A stretch of 43,050 nucleotides of DNA from Desulfofundulus luciae (GTDB taxonomy: Bacteria; Bacillota; Desulfotomaculia; Desulfotomaculales; Desulfovirgulaceae). Each line of letters begins with the position of its first letter. The first letter of the stretch is position 1. The notes under the pieces were generated by a model that saw nothing but the letters and a program-made list of their open reading frames with translations, did not search any database and was not told the origin of the DNA. Shown piece by piece: positions 33,657-42,623 of this stretch. The stretch is taken from positions 1-43,050 of the forward strand of contig NZ_JAUSUX010000023.1 of assembly GCF_030813795.1 (NCBI RefSeq), read 5' to 3'. A program made the translations under genes and the position numbers.

Positions 33657-34532
33657 TCAAGAATAACAGTTAATTTCTGGTGGTAACCACTGTTTAAACC
33701 ATTCATAGGCAAAAGCCATGGTCTGTTCAAAATATAAATTATAAACATCAAAATGTTTGGCACCCTTTACCACGCAAAGGCGCTTGGGTTCCCTGGCCCG
33801 ATCGTACATTCTTACAGTTTGTTCGGGACGGATAAGTACGTCTTTTTCGGCATAAATAATCTGCAGGGGACGCGGGGCAATTTTATCCACTACTTCTTCG
33901 GGCTTGTATTCCAGAATATGTTCCACGGAATCCAGGGTTATTTCCACTTTGGGGGCCGATTTAAAAAATTCCTGTGTATCCGGATCTGGAAGCATAACAT
34001 ATAAGCGATCGACATATTTTGACTTACCGGTTAAAACCTTCTGCACCCGGTGCTCGTATACTTCCTTTAAGAAATCTTCCCATTCCCAATTGCGGCGCAG
34101 GCTACGCAACCAGTGCTCACCATGCCCCACAGGCACGGTGGCCACCGTACATTTCACCCGCTGATCAATGGCTGCCGCATAAATTACATTGGCCCCCCCA
34201 AAGCTGGCTCCATACAGGCCTATTTTCTCGGGGTCCACACCGGGCTGCTGCTGAAGGAAGGTAATGGCGTTACGGATATCCTGCACCTGTTCCATGGGAA
34301 CCAGCCTCCCCCTGGTTCCCTCGCTCCCACCAAAACCACGATAGTCAAAACAAAGGGTCATATACCCCTTCCCGACCAAATACTGGCATACTTCTACCGA
34401 GGTGGTTTCTTTTACCCCTCCAAAGCCGTGGCACACCACCACACCGGGCCTTTTTGAGCCCTCATTGCCTCCATACAATATCCCTTCCAGCTTCATCCCT
34501 TCGCTAAAAAAATAAACCTTTTGACCGTTCAT
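33657..34532 (-). CDS. Alpha/beta hydrolase (X-Pro dipeptidyl-peptidase/DLH-like)
   Basis: A 291-residue hydrolase. The fold is clear: GVVVCHGFGGVKETTSV, CFDYRGFGGSEGTRGR, nucleophile Ser in LYGASFGGAN, acid Asp in YAEKDVLIRPEQ, His in KGAKHFDVY. The substrate is unknown; relatives act on esters, peptides or dienelactones. The ATG at 34532 has only a weak purine-rich site (GAGTGGGA). It stands alone between argH and the DUF2148 operon, with about 180 and 590 bases of flanking non-coding sequence. Confidence 0.88.
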   Translation of the reverse strand: MNGQKVYFFSEGMKLEGILYGGNEGSKRPGVVVCHGFGGVKETTSVEVCQYLVGKGYMTLCFDYRGFGGSEGTRGRLVPMEQVQDIRNAITFLQQQPGVDPEKIGLYGASFGGANVIYAAAIDQRVKCTVATVPVGHGEHWLRSLRRNWEWEDFLKEVYEHRVQKVLTGKSKYVDRLYVMLPDPDTQEFFKSAPKVEITLDSVEHILEYKPEEVVDKIAPRPLQIIYAEKDVLIRPEQTVRMYDRAREPKRLCVVKGAKHFDVYNLYFEQTMAFAYEWFKQWLPPEINCYS

Positions 34533-34714
34533 AGAAAAAATCCCACTCCCATACCTTTACTTTTTAAATAAAACGATAAACTACCTGACTGGGTAACGGG
34601 CCTTTTAAGGTGGAAGTGTGGGAATAAAACGGCCAAAGGCTAATAACGGGTTCTTAATGGACATTACCTTGCCAAGTCCAGGGCGCGGCAGCGGTAGCGC
34701 ATGACACCGCCATT

Positions 34715-36091
34715 TTAATTCTCCAGCCCAGCCCGGGCGCGCAAGATAGCCTGCCGCACCGCTTCGGGTGCCGGTCCCCCCAGCACCCGCCGGGCGGCCA
34801 CGCACTGCCTGATATCAATGGCCCGGTAGACATCTTCTTCAACCCGGGGGGCAAAATGCCTGAACTCCTCCAGGGACAGTTCTTCCAGGGATTTACCCCG
34901 GGACAGGCAGTAGTAAACCAGTTTGCCTGCTTGTTCATGGGCTTCCCGGAAGGGTACGCCTTTTTTCACCAGGTAGTCCGCCAGGTCGGTGGCGTTGGTG
35001 AAGCCCCCCCTTGCCGCCCCGGCCATATTTTCCGGGCGCACCTTTAAACTGGCCACCATGGGCGTGAAAACCCTCAGGCACTTTTTGACCGTATCCACGG
35101 CATCAAAAAGTGCTTCTTTATCTTCCTGCATGTCCTTATTGTAAGCCAGGGGTAACCCTTTAAGCATGGTCAAAAGGGTCATTAAATCGCCAAATACCCG
35201 GCCGGCTTTGCCCCGGGTCAACTCCGCCACATCGGGGTTCTTTTTCTGGGGCATCATGCTGCTGCCGGTGCTGTAGGCATCATCCAGCTCCACAAAGGCA
35301 AACTCTGCAGAAGACCAGAGGATAATCTCTTCACAAAAGCGGCTCAAGTGCACCATGATCAAGGCTGCGGCAGCCGTAAATTCCACCGCAAAGTCCCGGT
35401 CGCTGACGGCATCCAGGCTATTTTCCGCCACGGCAGCAAAACCAAGTTGTTCGGCCACGTAGGCCGGATCTATGGGAAAGGTGGTGCCGGCCAGGGCCCC
35501 TGCGCCCAGGGGCAGGACATCCGTACGCCGCCGGCAGTCCTGCAGCCTGTCCACATCCCGCCCGAACATCTGCACGTAAGCCATTAAATGGTGGGCCAGG
35601 GTGATTGGCTGGGCCCGCTGCAGGTGGGTGTAGCCGGGCATGACCGTATCCAGGTGATTTTCGGCCAGATCCAGCAGAGTTTCCTGCAACTGCTTGAGGA
35701 GAGCGATAATGGCGTCAATTTCTTCCTTGAGATACATGCGCACGTCCAGGGCCACCTGGTCGTTGCGGCTGCGGGCGGTGTGAAGCTTTTTCCCCACCGG
35801 ACCGATGCGCTCGGTAAGCAACTGTTCTATATTCATGTGAATGTCCTCGGCGGCCACCGAAAACTGCACCCGGCCCTCCTCAATATCGGCCAGGATCTCT
35901 TCCAGGCCCTTTATGATTGCCTGCGCCTCTTCCGGAGCAATAATCCCCTGTTTGGCCAGCATACGGGCATGGGCCATGCTGCCCCGTATATCATAACGGT
36001 ACAACCGCTGATCAAAGGAAATGGAAGAATGAAAGTCGTCCACCAGGTGGTCCGTAGCCTTTTGAAAGCGTCCTCCCCACAGTTTGGTCAC
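34715..36091 (-). CDS. argH: Argininosuccinate lyase
   Basis: Cleaves argininosuccinate to arginine and fumarate, the last step of arginine synthesis, in the cytosol. The 458 residues cover the whole family: N-terminal KLWGGRF, HTARSRNDQVALDVRMYL, the VMPGYTHLQRAQPITLAHH block with the catalytic His, and the signature loop GSSMMPQKKNPDVAEL. GTG 36091 is chosen because GAGGAG lies 8 bases before it; a GTG at 36100 overlaps that site. No argG or other arginine gene is adjacent, so it is a housekeeping gene beside the catabolic island. The plus-strand kinase gene diverges from its start about 140 bases away. Confidence 0.96.
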   Translation of the reverse strand: MTKLWGGRFQKATDHLVDDFHSSISFDQRLYRYDIRGSMAHARMLAKQGIIAPEEAQAIIKGLEEILADIEEGRVQFSVAAEDIHMNIEQLLTERIGPVGKKLHTARSRNDQVALDVRMYLKEEIDAIIALLKQLQETLLDLAENHLDTVMPGYTHLQRAQPITLAHHLMAYVQMFGRDVDRLQDCRRRTDVLPLGAGALAGTTFPIDPAYVAEQLGFAAVAENSLDAVSDRDFAVEFTAAAALIMVHLSRFCEEIILWSSAEFAFVELDDAYSTGSSMMPQKKNPDVAELTRGKAGRVFGDLMTLLTMLKGLPLAYNKDMQEDKEALFDAVDTVKKCLRVFTPMVASLKVRPENMAGAARGGFTNATDLADYLVKKGVPFREAHEQAGKLVYYCLSRGKSLEELSLEEFRHFAPRVEEDVYRAIDIRQCVAARRVLGGPAPEAVRQAILRARAGLEN

Positions 36092-36186
36092 TGAAAACAC
36101 TCCTCAAAAAACGAATCATTTTCGCCTTTCATAATATCATGCCCGTACCGGAATGAAAAGCATGCCCCGGTAAACTCTGCAGGGTA

Positions 36187-36215
36187 TTGAAGCCTGCGCA
36201 ATAAGGTAGTATGCT
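36187..36215 (+). promoter_or_regulatory. Probable sigma-A promoter of the kinase/NtrC operon
   Basis: TTGAAG at 36187-36192 and TATGCT at 36210-36215 are separated by exactly 17 bases. Transcription would start near 36222, about 13 bases before the kinase ATG at 36235. Confidence 0.5.
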
Positions 36216-36234
36216 TAAATGCGGGGGATGCAAC

Positions 36235-38052
36235 ATGATTTTTCAAAAAAGGGGTTTTAAAAACCAGATCCTGGTCTTAATTGCCCTGCTTCTGGTTTTA
36301 CCCATTGTGCTGGCAGGATATATGTTAAACGTCATACACAACACCCAGTTAAGCATGATAGAAAGCCAGAAGAAAAAAATAGCAAAAGCCATGGAGCTTC
36401 TGGATGCCAGCTTGACCACATCCTTTGACGATCTTTTGACCAGAGCGAATGCTGCCCAGGCCCCCCGCCGGGACAAAGTGAAATTACTAAACCGGCAACT
36501 AAAACCGCTGATTGCAAAAATAAAGGAGAACTACCCGGAACTGGAACTGGGATTCTATTCCCGCGACCTGGATGTTATTCTGGACGGCGATGAAAACAGT
36601 TATGGCGAGAATTTCTCAAAGCGGCGTAAGCGGGCCTTTGACGAAACCATCAGCACCAGCAAACCGGTAGTGGAAACCCTGGGTCTTTCCGAGGGGGGAC
36701 AGCTGGAGATGTACCGGCCCCTGATGCGCCATGGGAAAGTCATCGGTGCCGTCTGGGCCACGGAAAATCTCTCCGTACTCTACCGGCGGGTAGACCAGGT
36801 GCAGCGGGACGCCTACCTGGTTATTGCCGTAGGCGTGGTGGTGGGACTTGGGGGCGCCTTTGCCCTCATCCGGAACCTGGTGGCGGCTGTAAACCAGGTC
36901 AAAACAGGGGTCCAGTTGCTGGAAACGGACCTCACCTACGTCCTGCCTCCTGCCACCGGTGAACTGGGGGAGATCACCGAAGCCATCAACCACCTGGCCA
37001 CCAAACTGGTGAACGTGCAGAATTACAATGAAATTATCCTGGCCAGCATTGACGACGGCATCCTGGCTGTAGACCTGCGTGCAGTGCTCATTGGGGTCAA
37101 TGCCGCGGCAAAACGCATACTCGGCCTGCCGGAAGACTGCCTGGATAAACCCCTGGGAGAAACCTTCCCACCGGATTCCCCCTTCTATAATTACCTGACA
37201 ACCGCACTGCACGAGCATCGCCTGGTAAAAGACCAGGAAGTGCTGCACCCTGCCGGCGAAGGGAAGACGCTGCATCTTTTGATCAGCACCAACCTGATGA
37301 CCAACATCCGCCGGGAGATCATAGGAGTGGTACTGACCTGCCGGGATATCACCGACAGGGTGCACCTGGAAGAACAAATCCGGCGCCAGGAACGGCTGGC
37401 CTCCCTGGGCAAGCTGGTGGCCGGTGTGGCGCATGAAATCCGCAATCCTTTAACGTCTATCAGCGGCTATATTCAATTCTGGCAGAAAAATCCCACCCCC
37501 TCTCCTCGCTCGCTCTCTATCATCCAGCGGGAAATCAACCGGTTAAACACCATTGTAGATAAGCTGCTGCATTTTGCCAGGCCAGCCCAGGCCGTTTTCG
37601 GTGCCCACGACGTCAACCTGCTGGTCAACCGGGTAGCCCAGTTTTTCCAGGATGCTCATAATTCAGAGGTTGAAATCAAAAGAGAATTAACCGGAGATCT
37701 TCCACCGGCCTGGATGGACCCAAGCCAGATGGAACAGGTCCTCTACAACGTCCTGTACAACGCCGCCCAGGCTATGTCCGGCAGGGGAACAATTATCGTT
37801 TCTACAGAACTTGAGGCAGAAAAAAATATGGTTTTAGTAAAGGTAAAGGACTCGGGACGGGGTATACCACCGGAAATCATGCCCCACCTGTTTGACCCCT
37901 TTTTTACCACCAGGCCCAGGGGAGTGGGTCTGGGATTGGCCATTGCCTATGAAATAATCCGTGCCCATGGCGGGGAAATAGAGCTGGAAAGCCAGCTCGG
38001 ACAGGGCACTACCTGCAAAATTTACATTCCCGTGGCAAAGGAGGAAGGATAA
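36235..38052 (+). CDS. Membrane-bound sensor histidine kinase (AtoS/NtrB-like)
   Basis: A 605-residue sensor. Helix 1 is about residues 10-31, an extracytoplasmic Cache-like domain about 32-192 (ELELGFYSRDLDVILDGDEN), helix 2 about 193-213. A HAMP-like linker, a PAS domain (about 270-385, ILASIDDGILAVDL and GVVLTCRDITDR), HisKA with His400 in VAGVAHEIRNPLTSI, and HATPase_c (NVLYNAAQAMSG, KDSGRGIPPE, GVGLGLAIAYEI) follow. It senses an external signal and phosphorylates the NtrC-type regulator that starts immediately after its stop. ATG 36235 has GGGGG 7 bases upstream; an ATG at 36211 lies in the promoter. Confidence 0.92.
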   Translation: MIFQKRGFKNQILVLIALLLVLPIVLAGYMLNVIHNTQLSMIESQKKKIAKAMELLDASLTTSFDDLLTRANAAQAPRRDKVKLLNRQLKPLIAKIKENYPELELGFYSRDLDVILDGDENSYGENFSKRRKRAFDETISTSKPVVETLGLSEGGQLEMYRPLMRHGKVIGAVWATENLSVLYRRVDQVQRDAYLVIAVGVVVGLGGAFALIRNLVAAVNQVKTGVQLLETDLTYVLPPATGELGEITEAINHLATKLVNVQNYNEIILASIDDGILAVDLRAVLIGVNAAAKRILGLPEDCLDKPLGETFPPDSPFYNYLTTALHEHRLVKDQEVLHPAGEGKTLHLLISTNLMTNIRREIIGVVLTCRDITDRVHLEEQIRRQERLASLGKLVAGVAHEIRNPLTSISGYIQFWQKNPTPSPRSLSIIQREINRLNTIVDKLLHFARPAQAVFGAHDVNLLVNRVAQFFQDAHNSEVEIKRELTGDLPPAWMDPSQMEQVLYNVLYNAAQAMSGRGTIIVSTELEAEKNMVLVKVKDSGRGIPPEIMPHLFDPFFTTRPRGVGLGLAIAYEIIRAHGGEIELESQLGQGTTCKIYIPVAKEEG

Positions 38053-39417
38053 ATGGCACTGGTGCTGGTGGTAGACGACGAAGAAAGTGTCTGCGAATTT
38101 TTAACTGAAGTGCTGGAAGATGCCGGATACCGCGTCCAGACAGCCCAGGATGGCCCGCGAGCATTAGAATTAATTAGCCAGAACCCACCCGATGCCGTCT
38201 TGCTGGACATCCGCATGCCAGAACTGGACGGCATGCAGGTAATGGACCGGATTCAGCAACAGGACAACCGCCTGCCGGTAATCCTGATGACTGCCTTCGG
38301 CACTACCGAAATGGCCATTCAGGCCATGAAAGCCGGTGCCTTTGACTATATTATCAAGCCCTTTAACCTGGACGAGCTGGTCCTGACGGTAAAAAAGGCC
38401 GTAACCATGAGACAACTGGCCATGGAAGTAGAAGCCTTGCGGGAAGGCCGTACGCCGGAACCCCTCTCCATGGAAACCATGATTGGACAGTCGCCGGCCA
38501 TGCAGGCAGTTTACAAAAACATCGGCCGGGTGGCGGCAAGCAACGTCACGGTGCTCATTCAAGGAGAAAGCGGAACGGGCAAGGAACTGGTAGCCCGGGC
38601 CATTCATAACAACAGCAGCCGGCGGGACGGCCCTTTCATTAAAATAAATTGTGCCGCCATACCGGAAAACCTGATGGAAAGCGAACTCTTTGGCCACGAA
38701 AAAGGTGCCTTTACTGGAGCCGGGGCCAGGAAACCCGGCAAATTCGAACTGGCCCACCGGGGAACCATCTTCTTAGATGAAATCGGAGAACTGAGCCTGG
38801 CCACCCAGGCCAAGTTGTTGCGGGTGTTGCAGGAAAAGGAATTTGAACGGGTTGGAGGCACGGAAATCATCCGGGTGGATGTACGGATACTGGCAGCCAC
38901 CAACAAGGACCTGGAACATTGCGTTCAGGAAGGAACCTTCCGGGAAGATCTCTACTTTCGCCTGAAGGTTGTGACCATCTGGCTTCCTCCTTTAAGGGAG
39001 AGAATGGAAGACGTTCCGGTACTGGCCCGGGCCTTTTTGCAAAAGTACAGCCGGGAGCAGAACAAAATCGTGACTGATTTTTCTCCCGAGGCAATGGCCC
39101 TATTAATGCAGTATGACTGGCCGGGAAATGTGCGGGAGTTAAGAAATATTTGTGAGCAGGCAGTAGTAATGACGAGAGGACCAGTCATCCTGCCGGAAGA
39201 CCTGCCCCATTCGCTGCGGTTTCCTCAACACGAGCTCAAAGAAAACATCATCAAACCGGGTATGACCTTAAAGGAAATCGTAGCCGACGTGGAGCGGCGG
39301 GTAATTTTAAAGGCCCTGCAGGAACACAACTGGAACCGGACCGCCACTGCCCGGGCTCTGGGTTTAAACCGGCGGTCCCTGTATGCCAAAATGAAGGAGC
39401 ACGGATTATTATCCTGA
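38053..39417 (+). CDS. NtrC/AtoC-family sigma-54-dependent response regulator
   Basis: A 454-residue activator of sigma-54 RNA polymerase. The receiver domain (1-120) has phosphoacceptor Asp52 in LLDIRMPELDG. The AAA+ domain (about 145-380) has Walker A GESGTGKE at 171-178, the sigma-54-contact loop GAFTGA at 218-223 and Walker B TIFLDEIGEL. The C-terminal Fis-type helix-turn-helix reads WNRTATARALGLNRRSLYAK. It begins directly after the kinase stop behind GGAGGAAGG. Likely targets start with the tauE-type operon downstream, which has inverted repeats and a -24/-12 promoter. It may also control other operons in the island. Confidence 0.94.
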   Translation: MALVLVVDDEESVCEFLTEVLEDAGYRVQTAQDGPRALELISQNPPDAVLLDIRMPELDGMQVMDRIQQQDNRLPVILMTAFGTTEMAIQAMKAGAFDYIIKPFNLDELVLTVKKAVTMRQLAMEVEALREGRTPEPLSMETMIGQSPAMQAVYKNIGRVAASNVTVLIQGESGTGKELVARAIHNNSSRRDGPFIKINCAAIPENLMESELFGHEKGAFTGAGARKPGKFELAHRGTIFLDEIGELSLATQAKLLRVLQEKEFERVGGTEIIRVDVRILAATNKDLEHCVQEGTFREDLYFRLKVVTIWLPPLRERMEDVPVLARAFLQKYSREQNKIVTDFSPEAMALLMQYDWPGNVRELRNICEQAVVMTRGPVILPEDLPHSLRFPQHELKENIIKPGMTLKEIVADVERRVILKALQEHNWNRTATARALGLNRRSLYAKMKEHGLLS

Positions 39418-39491
39418 ACCCCGTGAAGAGAGTCACAAAAACAAGCACCAGCCAGTCATTTCCCTGAGCTAAAGTGACATTCCAAAAGACC

Positions 39492-39534
39492 CTGGTGGGC
39501 AATTTTTGCCCACCAGTGGGCAGAAATTGCCCAC
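39492..39534. promoter_or_regulatory. Tandem inverted repeats: candidate enhancer (UAS) for the NtrC-type regulator
   Basis: CTGGTGGGCAA (39492-39502) pairs with TTGCCCACCAG (39506-39516). GTGGGCA (39516-39522) pairs with TGCCCAC (39528-39534). The core GTGGGCA thus occurs four times in alternating orientation, two back-to-back dimer sites. They lie about 85-125 bases upstream of the -24 element at 39618, a normal enhancer distance. A T-run is lacking, so termination of the regulator gene is less likely. Confidence 0.65.
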
Positions 39535-39617
39535 GTCATAACCGGCCGGATGGCAGAACACAGCCGTCCGGCCTTGATTTTTCCGGATATTTGCCGGGCA
39601 ACCGGTCATGCCTTCTC

Positions 39618-39633
39618 TGGCATCGTCATTGCT
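39618..39633 (+). promoter_or_regulatory. Sigma-54 (-24/-12) promoter of the tauE-like operon
   Basis: TGGCA at 39618-39622 and TTGCT at 39629-39633 with correct spacing: GG at 39619-39620 and GC at 39631-39632 are 12 bases apart. Transcription would start near 39644. It lies between the inverted-repeat enhancer and the permease, directly behind an NtrC-type gene. Confidence 0.75.
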
Positions 39634-39643
39634 TCTCGAAATG

Positions 39644-39918
39644 TGCAACAAGGAACAAAAGAGAGGGGGTGTATAGCCAGGGTCCATTTACGAACCTGCA
39701 GGGCAGGAACTATTCAGCCGGTATTTATGACTTTCGGCGTACCTTTACGGGCGGCGGTTTTCCTTCGTTTTGCCGGTGTTCACAGGTACAGTTGCCGCCT
39801 TTTGCCATCTTTGTTTCACCCCACCCAGCGGGGTTTTGTAATCACCCTTTTAGTGAATGCGCTTACAAGAACGTCCGGAACTTACCTTCATTCTTCCGCA
39901 TCAAGGGGGAAGAAAAAA
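39644..39918 (+). other. Long leader of the tauE-like mRNA
   Basis: About 275 bases lie between the predicted start of transcription and the permease ATG. The permease frame is open upstream as far as 39550, but the translation is not protein-like. ACCCC and GGGGT (39818-39834) form a small hairpin followed by TTT, possibly an attenuator. I recognise no known riboswitch. Confidence 0.3.
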
Positions 39919-40836
39919 ATGAGCATTTTTTTGCCCATCGCCGGCGTACAAATGAGCGTTTACATGGTACTGGGACTGGGCGGCCTGGTCGGCCTGTTAT
40001 CCGGCCTGTTCGGGGTGGGCGGAGGTTTTTTGTTAACTCCTCTTTTAATGATGGCCGGAATACCACCGGCAGTGGCCGCGGCCAGCGACACCAACCAGAT
40101 TGTGGCTGCCTCCATTTCGGGAACCTGCGCCCACCTGCAGGCCGGCAACGTCGATTTTAAGCTGGGACTGATCATGGTTGCCGGAGGACTTGCCGGCGGC
40201 ACTGCCGGCACGGCATTGGTCCGCCTTTTAAGACAGATGGGAAATTTTGAATTTACCCTGAAAATCGTTTATGTAATCATGCTCCTGGTCATAGGCAGCT
40301 TCATGTTCATGGAAAGCTTTAACGCCCTGCGAAAAAAAGGAACTGCTCCCCAAACACAGGTTAACAAATCCCGGGAGTCGTCCCTGCTCAACCGCCTCCC
40401 CCTGAAAGCTTATTTCCCGGTTTCCGGGATTGAGTGCTCCATGATCTCACTGTTCGGGCTGGGTTTTCTCATTGGCGTACTGGCAGCTTTAATGGGCGTC
40501 GGCGGCGGGTTTATCATGCTCCCGGTGATGATCTACATCCTGGGTATTCCAACATTAAAGGCCGTGGGCACCAGTTTGTTTACGGTGCTATTTACTGCCG
40601 CCAATGTCACCCTGGTCCAGGCCATGGTAAACAGAACGGTGGACGTAATCCTGGCTCTCCTGCTACTTCTGGGGTCGGCCGTCGGCGCCCAGTTGGGGGC
40701 ACGCATTGGCCGCAGGTTAAAGGCAGAACAGTTGCGCATCGTTTTTTCCCTGATTGTGCTGGGAGTAATGGTCAAAATGGCTCACGACCTGCTGGCCACT
40801 CCCTCCAGCCTGATTGTACTGGGAGGTGGGCATTAA
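39919..40836 (+). CDS. TauE/SafE-family sulfite/organosulfur exporter-like permease
   Basis: A 305-residue membrane protein with two homologous halves: GGLVGLLSGLFGVGGGFLLT and, later, IGVLAALMGVGGGFIMLPV. Each half begins a four-helix unit, as in the TauE/SafE family that moves sulfite, sulfonates or related anions. ATG 39919 has AAGGGGGAAG upstream and starts the conserved protein. The stop overlaps the next gene's ATG by one base (TAATG), so the two are translated together. Predicted to be under sigma-54 control through the upstream kinase/regulator pair. Confidence 0.9.
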   Translation: MSIFLPIAGVQMSVYMVLGLGGLVGLLSGLFGVGGGFLLTPLLMMAGIPPAVAAASDTNQIVAASISGTCAHLQAGNVDFKLGLIMVAGGLAGGTAGTALVRLLRQMGNFEFTLKIVYVIMLLVIGSFMFMESFNALRKKGTAPQTQVNKSRESSLLNRLPLKAYFPVSGIECSMISLFGLGFLIGVLAALMGVGGGFIMLPVMIYILGIPTLKAVGTSLFTVLFTAANVTLVQAMVNRTVDVILALLLLLGSAVGAQLGARIGRRLKAEQLRIVFSLIVLGVMVKMAHDLLATPSSLIVLGGGH

Positions 40837-41690
40837 TGTCGGCAAAAGCAGTAACCTGCCTGGTCATCGCAGCCCTGCTGCTGGCATTGAGTATCCCCGC
40901 ATGGGCCGGGGTAGTGAACGTAGCTGCCAGTCCCGACCGCATTGATGTGGGGCTGAATTTCAGCGGGCAGAAGGTATCCATTTCAGGAACCGCCCCTCGG
41001 GACAGCGATATCTACGTTAAACTGGTTTCGCCCGCAACAGACGTCAAGTTAAACAAAAAAGGCAGGTTTGGATTTCTATGGATGAATGCAAGTCATGCCA
41101 CAGTCCGCAATATCCCTGGAATGTACCTGGTCTATTCCTCAGCACCGTTAGAGCAATTAAGCCCGGCATTGCAGGAGAGAATGGGTATCGATCCAGACTT
41201 CCAGGCAGTCCGGGACAAAGCCATCATCGAGGAGACTGCAGGCAATCAAACCCGTACGCTTACGGGTCTACAGGGCAAGGATTACCTGGATGCGCTGTTC
41301 AACATGTACGAGAAAAGTGGGCTGTACCGGGTTAAGGAAAATGCCATCCAGCGGGAAGGCAACCAGTTTCACCTGACCGTCACACTGCCCGGCTCGGCGG
41401 CACAGGGAGAAACCGTGGTTACCGCCTACGCAGTCAGGAACGGCCAGATCCTGGACGCCTCCAGGAGCACCCTGCATATTCGCCCGGTGGGAGTGGTCCG
41501 CTGGGAGAGGACTACAGCACAAACCAACGGCCTGCTTTATGGCACCTGTGCAGTCTTAATTGCCCTGGCTGCCGGCCTAATAATCAACTTCTTATTTCAT
41601 TTCCTGGAAAAACGCTTTGCTGTGTTGATAAGCAAGCTGGCAGGGAAATTACCGGCAGAAAGGAGGGAAGTTTCCACAGAAATCCACTGA
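40836..41690 (+). CDS. TIGR02186-type membrane-anchored protein
   Basis: A 284-residue protein that resembles the TIGR02186 family, often encoded with TauE/SafE permeases. A signal peptide (about 1-24, ending PAWA-G) is followed by an extracytoplasmic beta-rich region (VNVAASPDRIDVGLNFSGQK, SDIYVKLVSPATDVKLNKKG, GRFGFLWMN). A C-terminal helix lies at about 236-260 and a basic tail stays inside the cell. It probably assists the permease; no catalytic motif is seen. The start overlaps the tauE stop; GGGAGGTGGG lies just before it. Confidence 0.82.
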   Translation: MSAKAVTCLVIAALLLALSIPAWAGVVNVAASPDRIDVGLNFSGQKVSISGTAPRDSDIYVKLVSPATDVKLNKKGRFGFLWMNASHATVRNIPGMYLVYSSAPLEQLSPALQERMGIDPDFQAVRDKAIIEETAGNQTRTLTGLQGKDYLDALFNMYEKSGLYRVKENAIQREGNQFHLTVTLPGSAAQGETVVTAYAVRNGQILDASRSTLHIRPVGVVRWERTTAQTNGLLYGTCAVLIALAAGLIINFLFHFLEKRFAVLISKLAGKLPAERREVSTEIH

Positions 41691-41746
41691 GATCGGGTTA
41701 TCAAGTTCATCGGTACCCTGCAGGTATTTTCCATAAAATTTTATCT

Positions 41747-41907
41747 TATGGAGACCTCACCCTTAAAAACACCAGCTTTACGGCAGCGGCCTTCTGGTGG
41801 CCTGCCCGGCGGTCATGGGGATTAACCCGGAAACGGCGAATATTTGACGTGTGACCTCACACTCCTTTTAGGTTTGCTTTTGGTTTTTTTAGGGCGAGGT
41901 CTCATTT
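41747..41907. mobile_element. Short terminal-inverted-repeat element (MITE-like or IS ends)
   Basis: GAGACCTCACCC (41751-41762) and GGGCGAGGTCTC (41892-41903) are inverted copies matching at 11 of 12 bases, and similarity continues inward through an A-rich run (TTAAAAACACC against TAAAAAAACC). A third, looser copy, GACCTCACACTCCTTTTAGG, lies inside near 41850-41872. No open frame or clear target duplication is seen. The nearby transposase fragment may belong to the same element family. Confidence 0.45.
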
Positions 41908-41968
41908 CTTTTTTCTAGCAACCCTCGTACCGGGCTCAAGCCAACGTAACTGTCAACTCCATCACCCC

Positions 41969-42118
41969 CTAACTCGGCCTGGTCAGGCCAATATGCTCAA
42001 GTAGCTTTCTTATGTCCAAGACCTGGTATTGTTTGAGATTTTCACTTTCCATCAAAACAATGACATAATGGTAACCCGGGTAAGTGAATACCCCGTGGCT
42101 ACCGCCTCTTTTCCGCAT
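41969..42118 (-). pseudogene. Orphan 49-codon frame, probable gene remnant
   Basis: Starts at ATG 42118 and stops at 41969. The segment SENLKQYQVLDIRKLLEHIG looks like a protein C-terminus. There is no ribosome site and the family is not recognised. It lies among decayed genes. Confidence 0.25.
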
Positions 42119-42219
42119 GGTGTTTCACGGCGCACCCCATGCCCGTACGGCCCCTGGCACAAGACATGCGATGGCCGATGCTGCTTTGCTCTCCCTGATG
42201 CGCGTGGCCTCCCCCGTGG

Positions 42220-42593
42220 CTAAGAAGCTGAGCTCCCCCGCAGCTTCAGTTCCTGCATAATCAACCCGACCTCCATGGTCTTACCCAAGCCCACCTCATC
42301 GGCCTGGAGGTAGCGCACTGGTCACCGGAAACGGTCCTGGACAACGCATCTATCCGGTGAAGCAGCGGGATTACGGAAGCCTCAAAAGGGGCAAGCAATG
42401 CACCTTTAGCCAGAGCCTTCATGATGCGGGTCGCAGCCGCATCGTAAAGCAATAGAGGGCGTTGAGAAACGGGGTGTGGTCCTCGAGGAGCTTAAGCCAA
42501 TCGGCCCGCACGTACACCACAGCATCCTGAAGGGGCAGCCAAACGCGGTAGCACTTCTTACCCCGGAGCGAAGGATGCGGCAGGTCTGGCTAT
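42220..42593 (-). pseudogene. Frameshifted remnant of a SNF2/RapA-type helicase
   Basis: On the minus strand three successive frames give one helicase-like protein. Frame one: LPHPSLRGKKCYRVWLPLQD, then YVRADWLKLL. Frame two, after a shift near 42450: AATRIMKALAKGALLAPFEA and LLHRIDALSRTVSG. Frame three, after a shift near 42320: RYLQADEVGLGKTMEVGLIM (Walker A ADEVGLGKT) and then QELKLRG, stopping at 42220. The pattern matches the region before and at motif I of SNF2-family helicases, including those of some phage-defence systems. Nothing after motif I remains. A dead gene with at least two frameshifts and a truncation. Confidence 0.75.
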
Positions 42594-42623
42594 AATCTGG
42601 AAGATATGCCTAATCACCCGCCT

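Noticed and set aside
36616-37434. Minus-strand frame of 272 codons
   Set aside because: Shadow of the membrane histidine kinase; His/Gln-rich composition typical of antisense reading.
39550-39918. N-terminal extension of the TauE-like permease
   Set aside because: The sequence before ATG 39919 is not protein-like, has no ribosome site and includes the predicted sigma-54 promoter.
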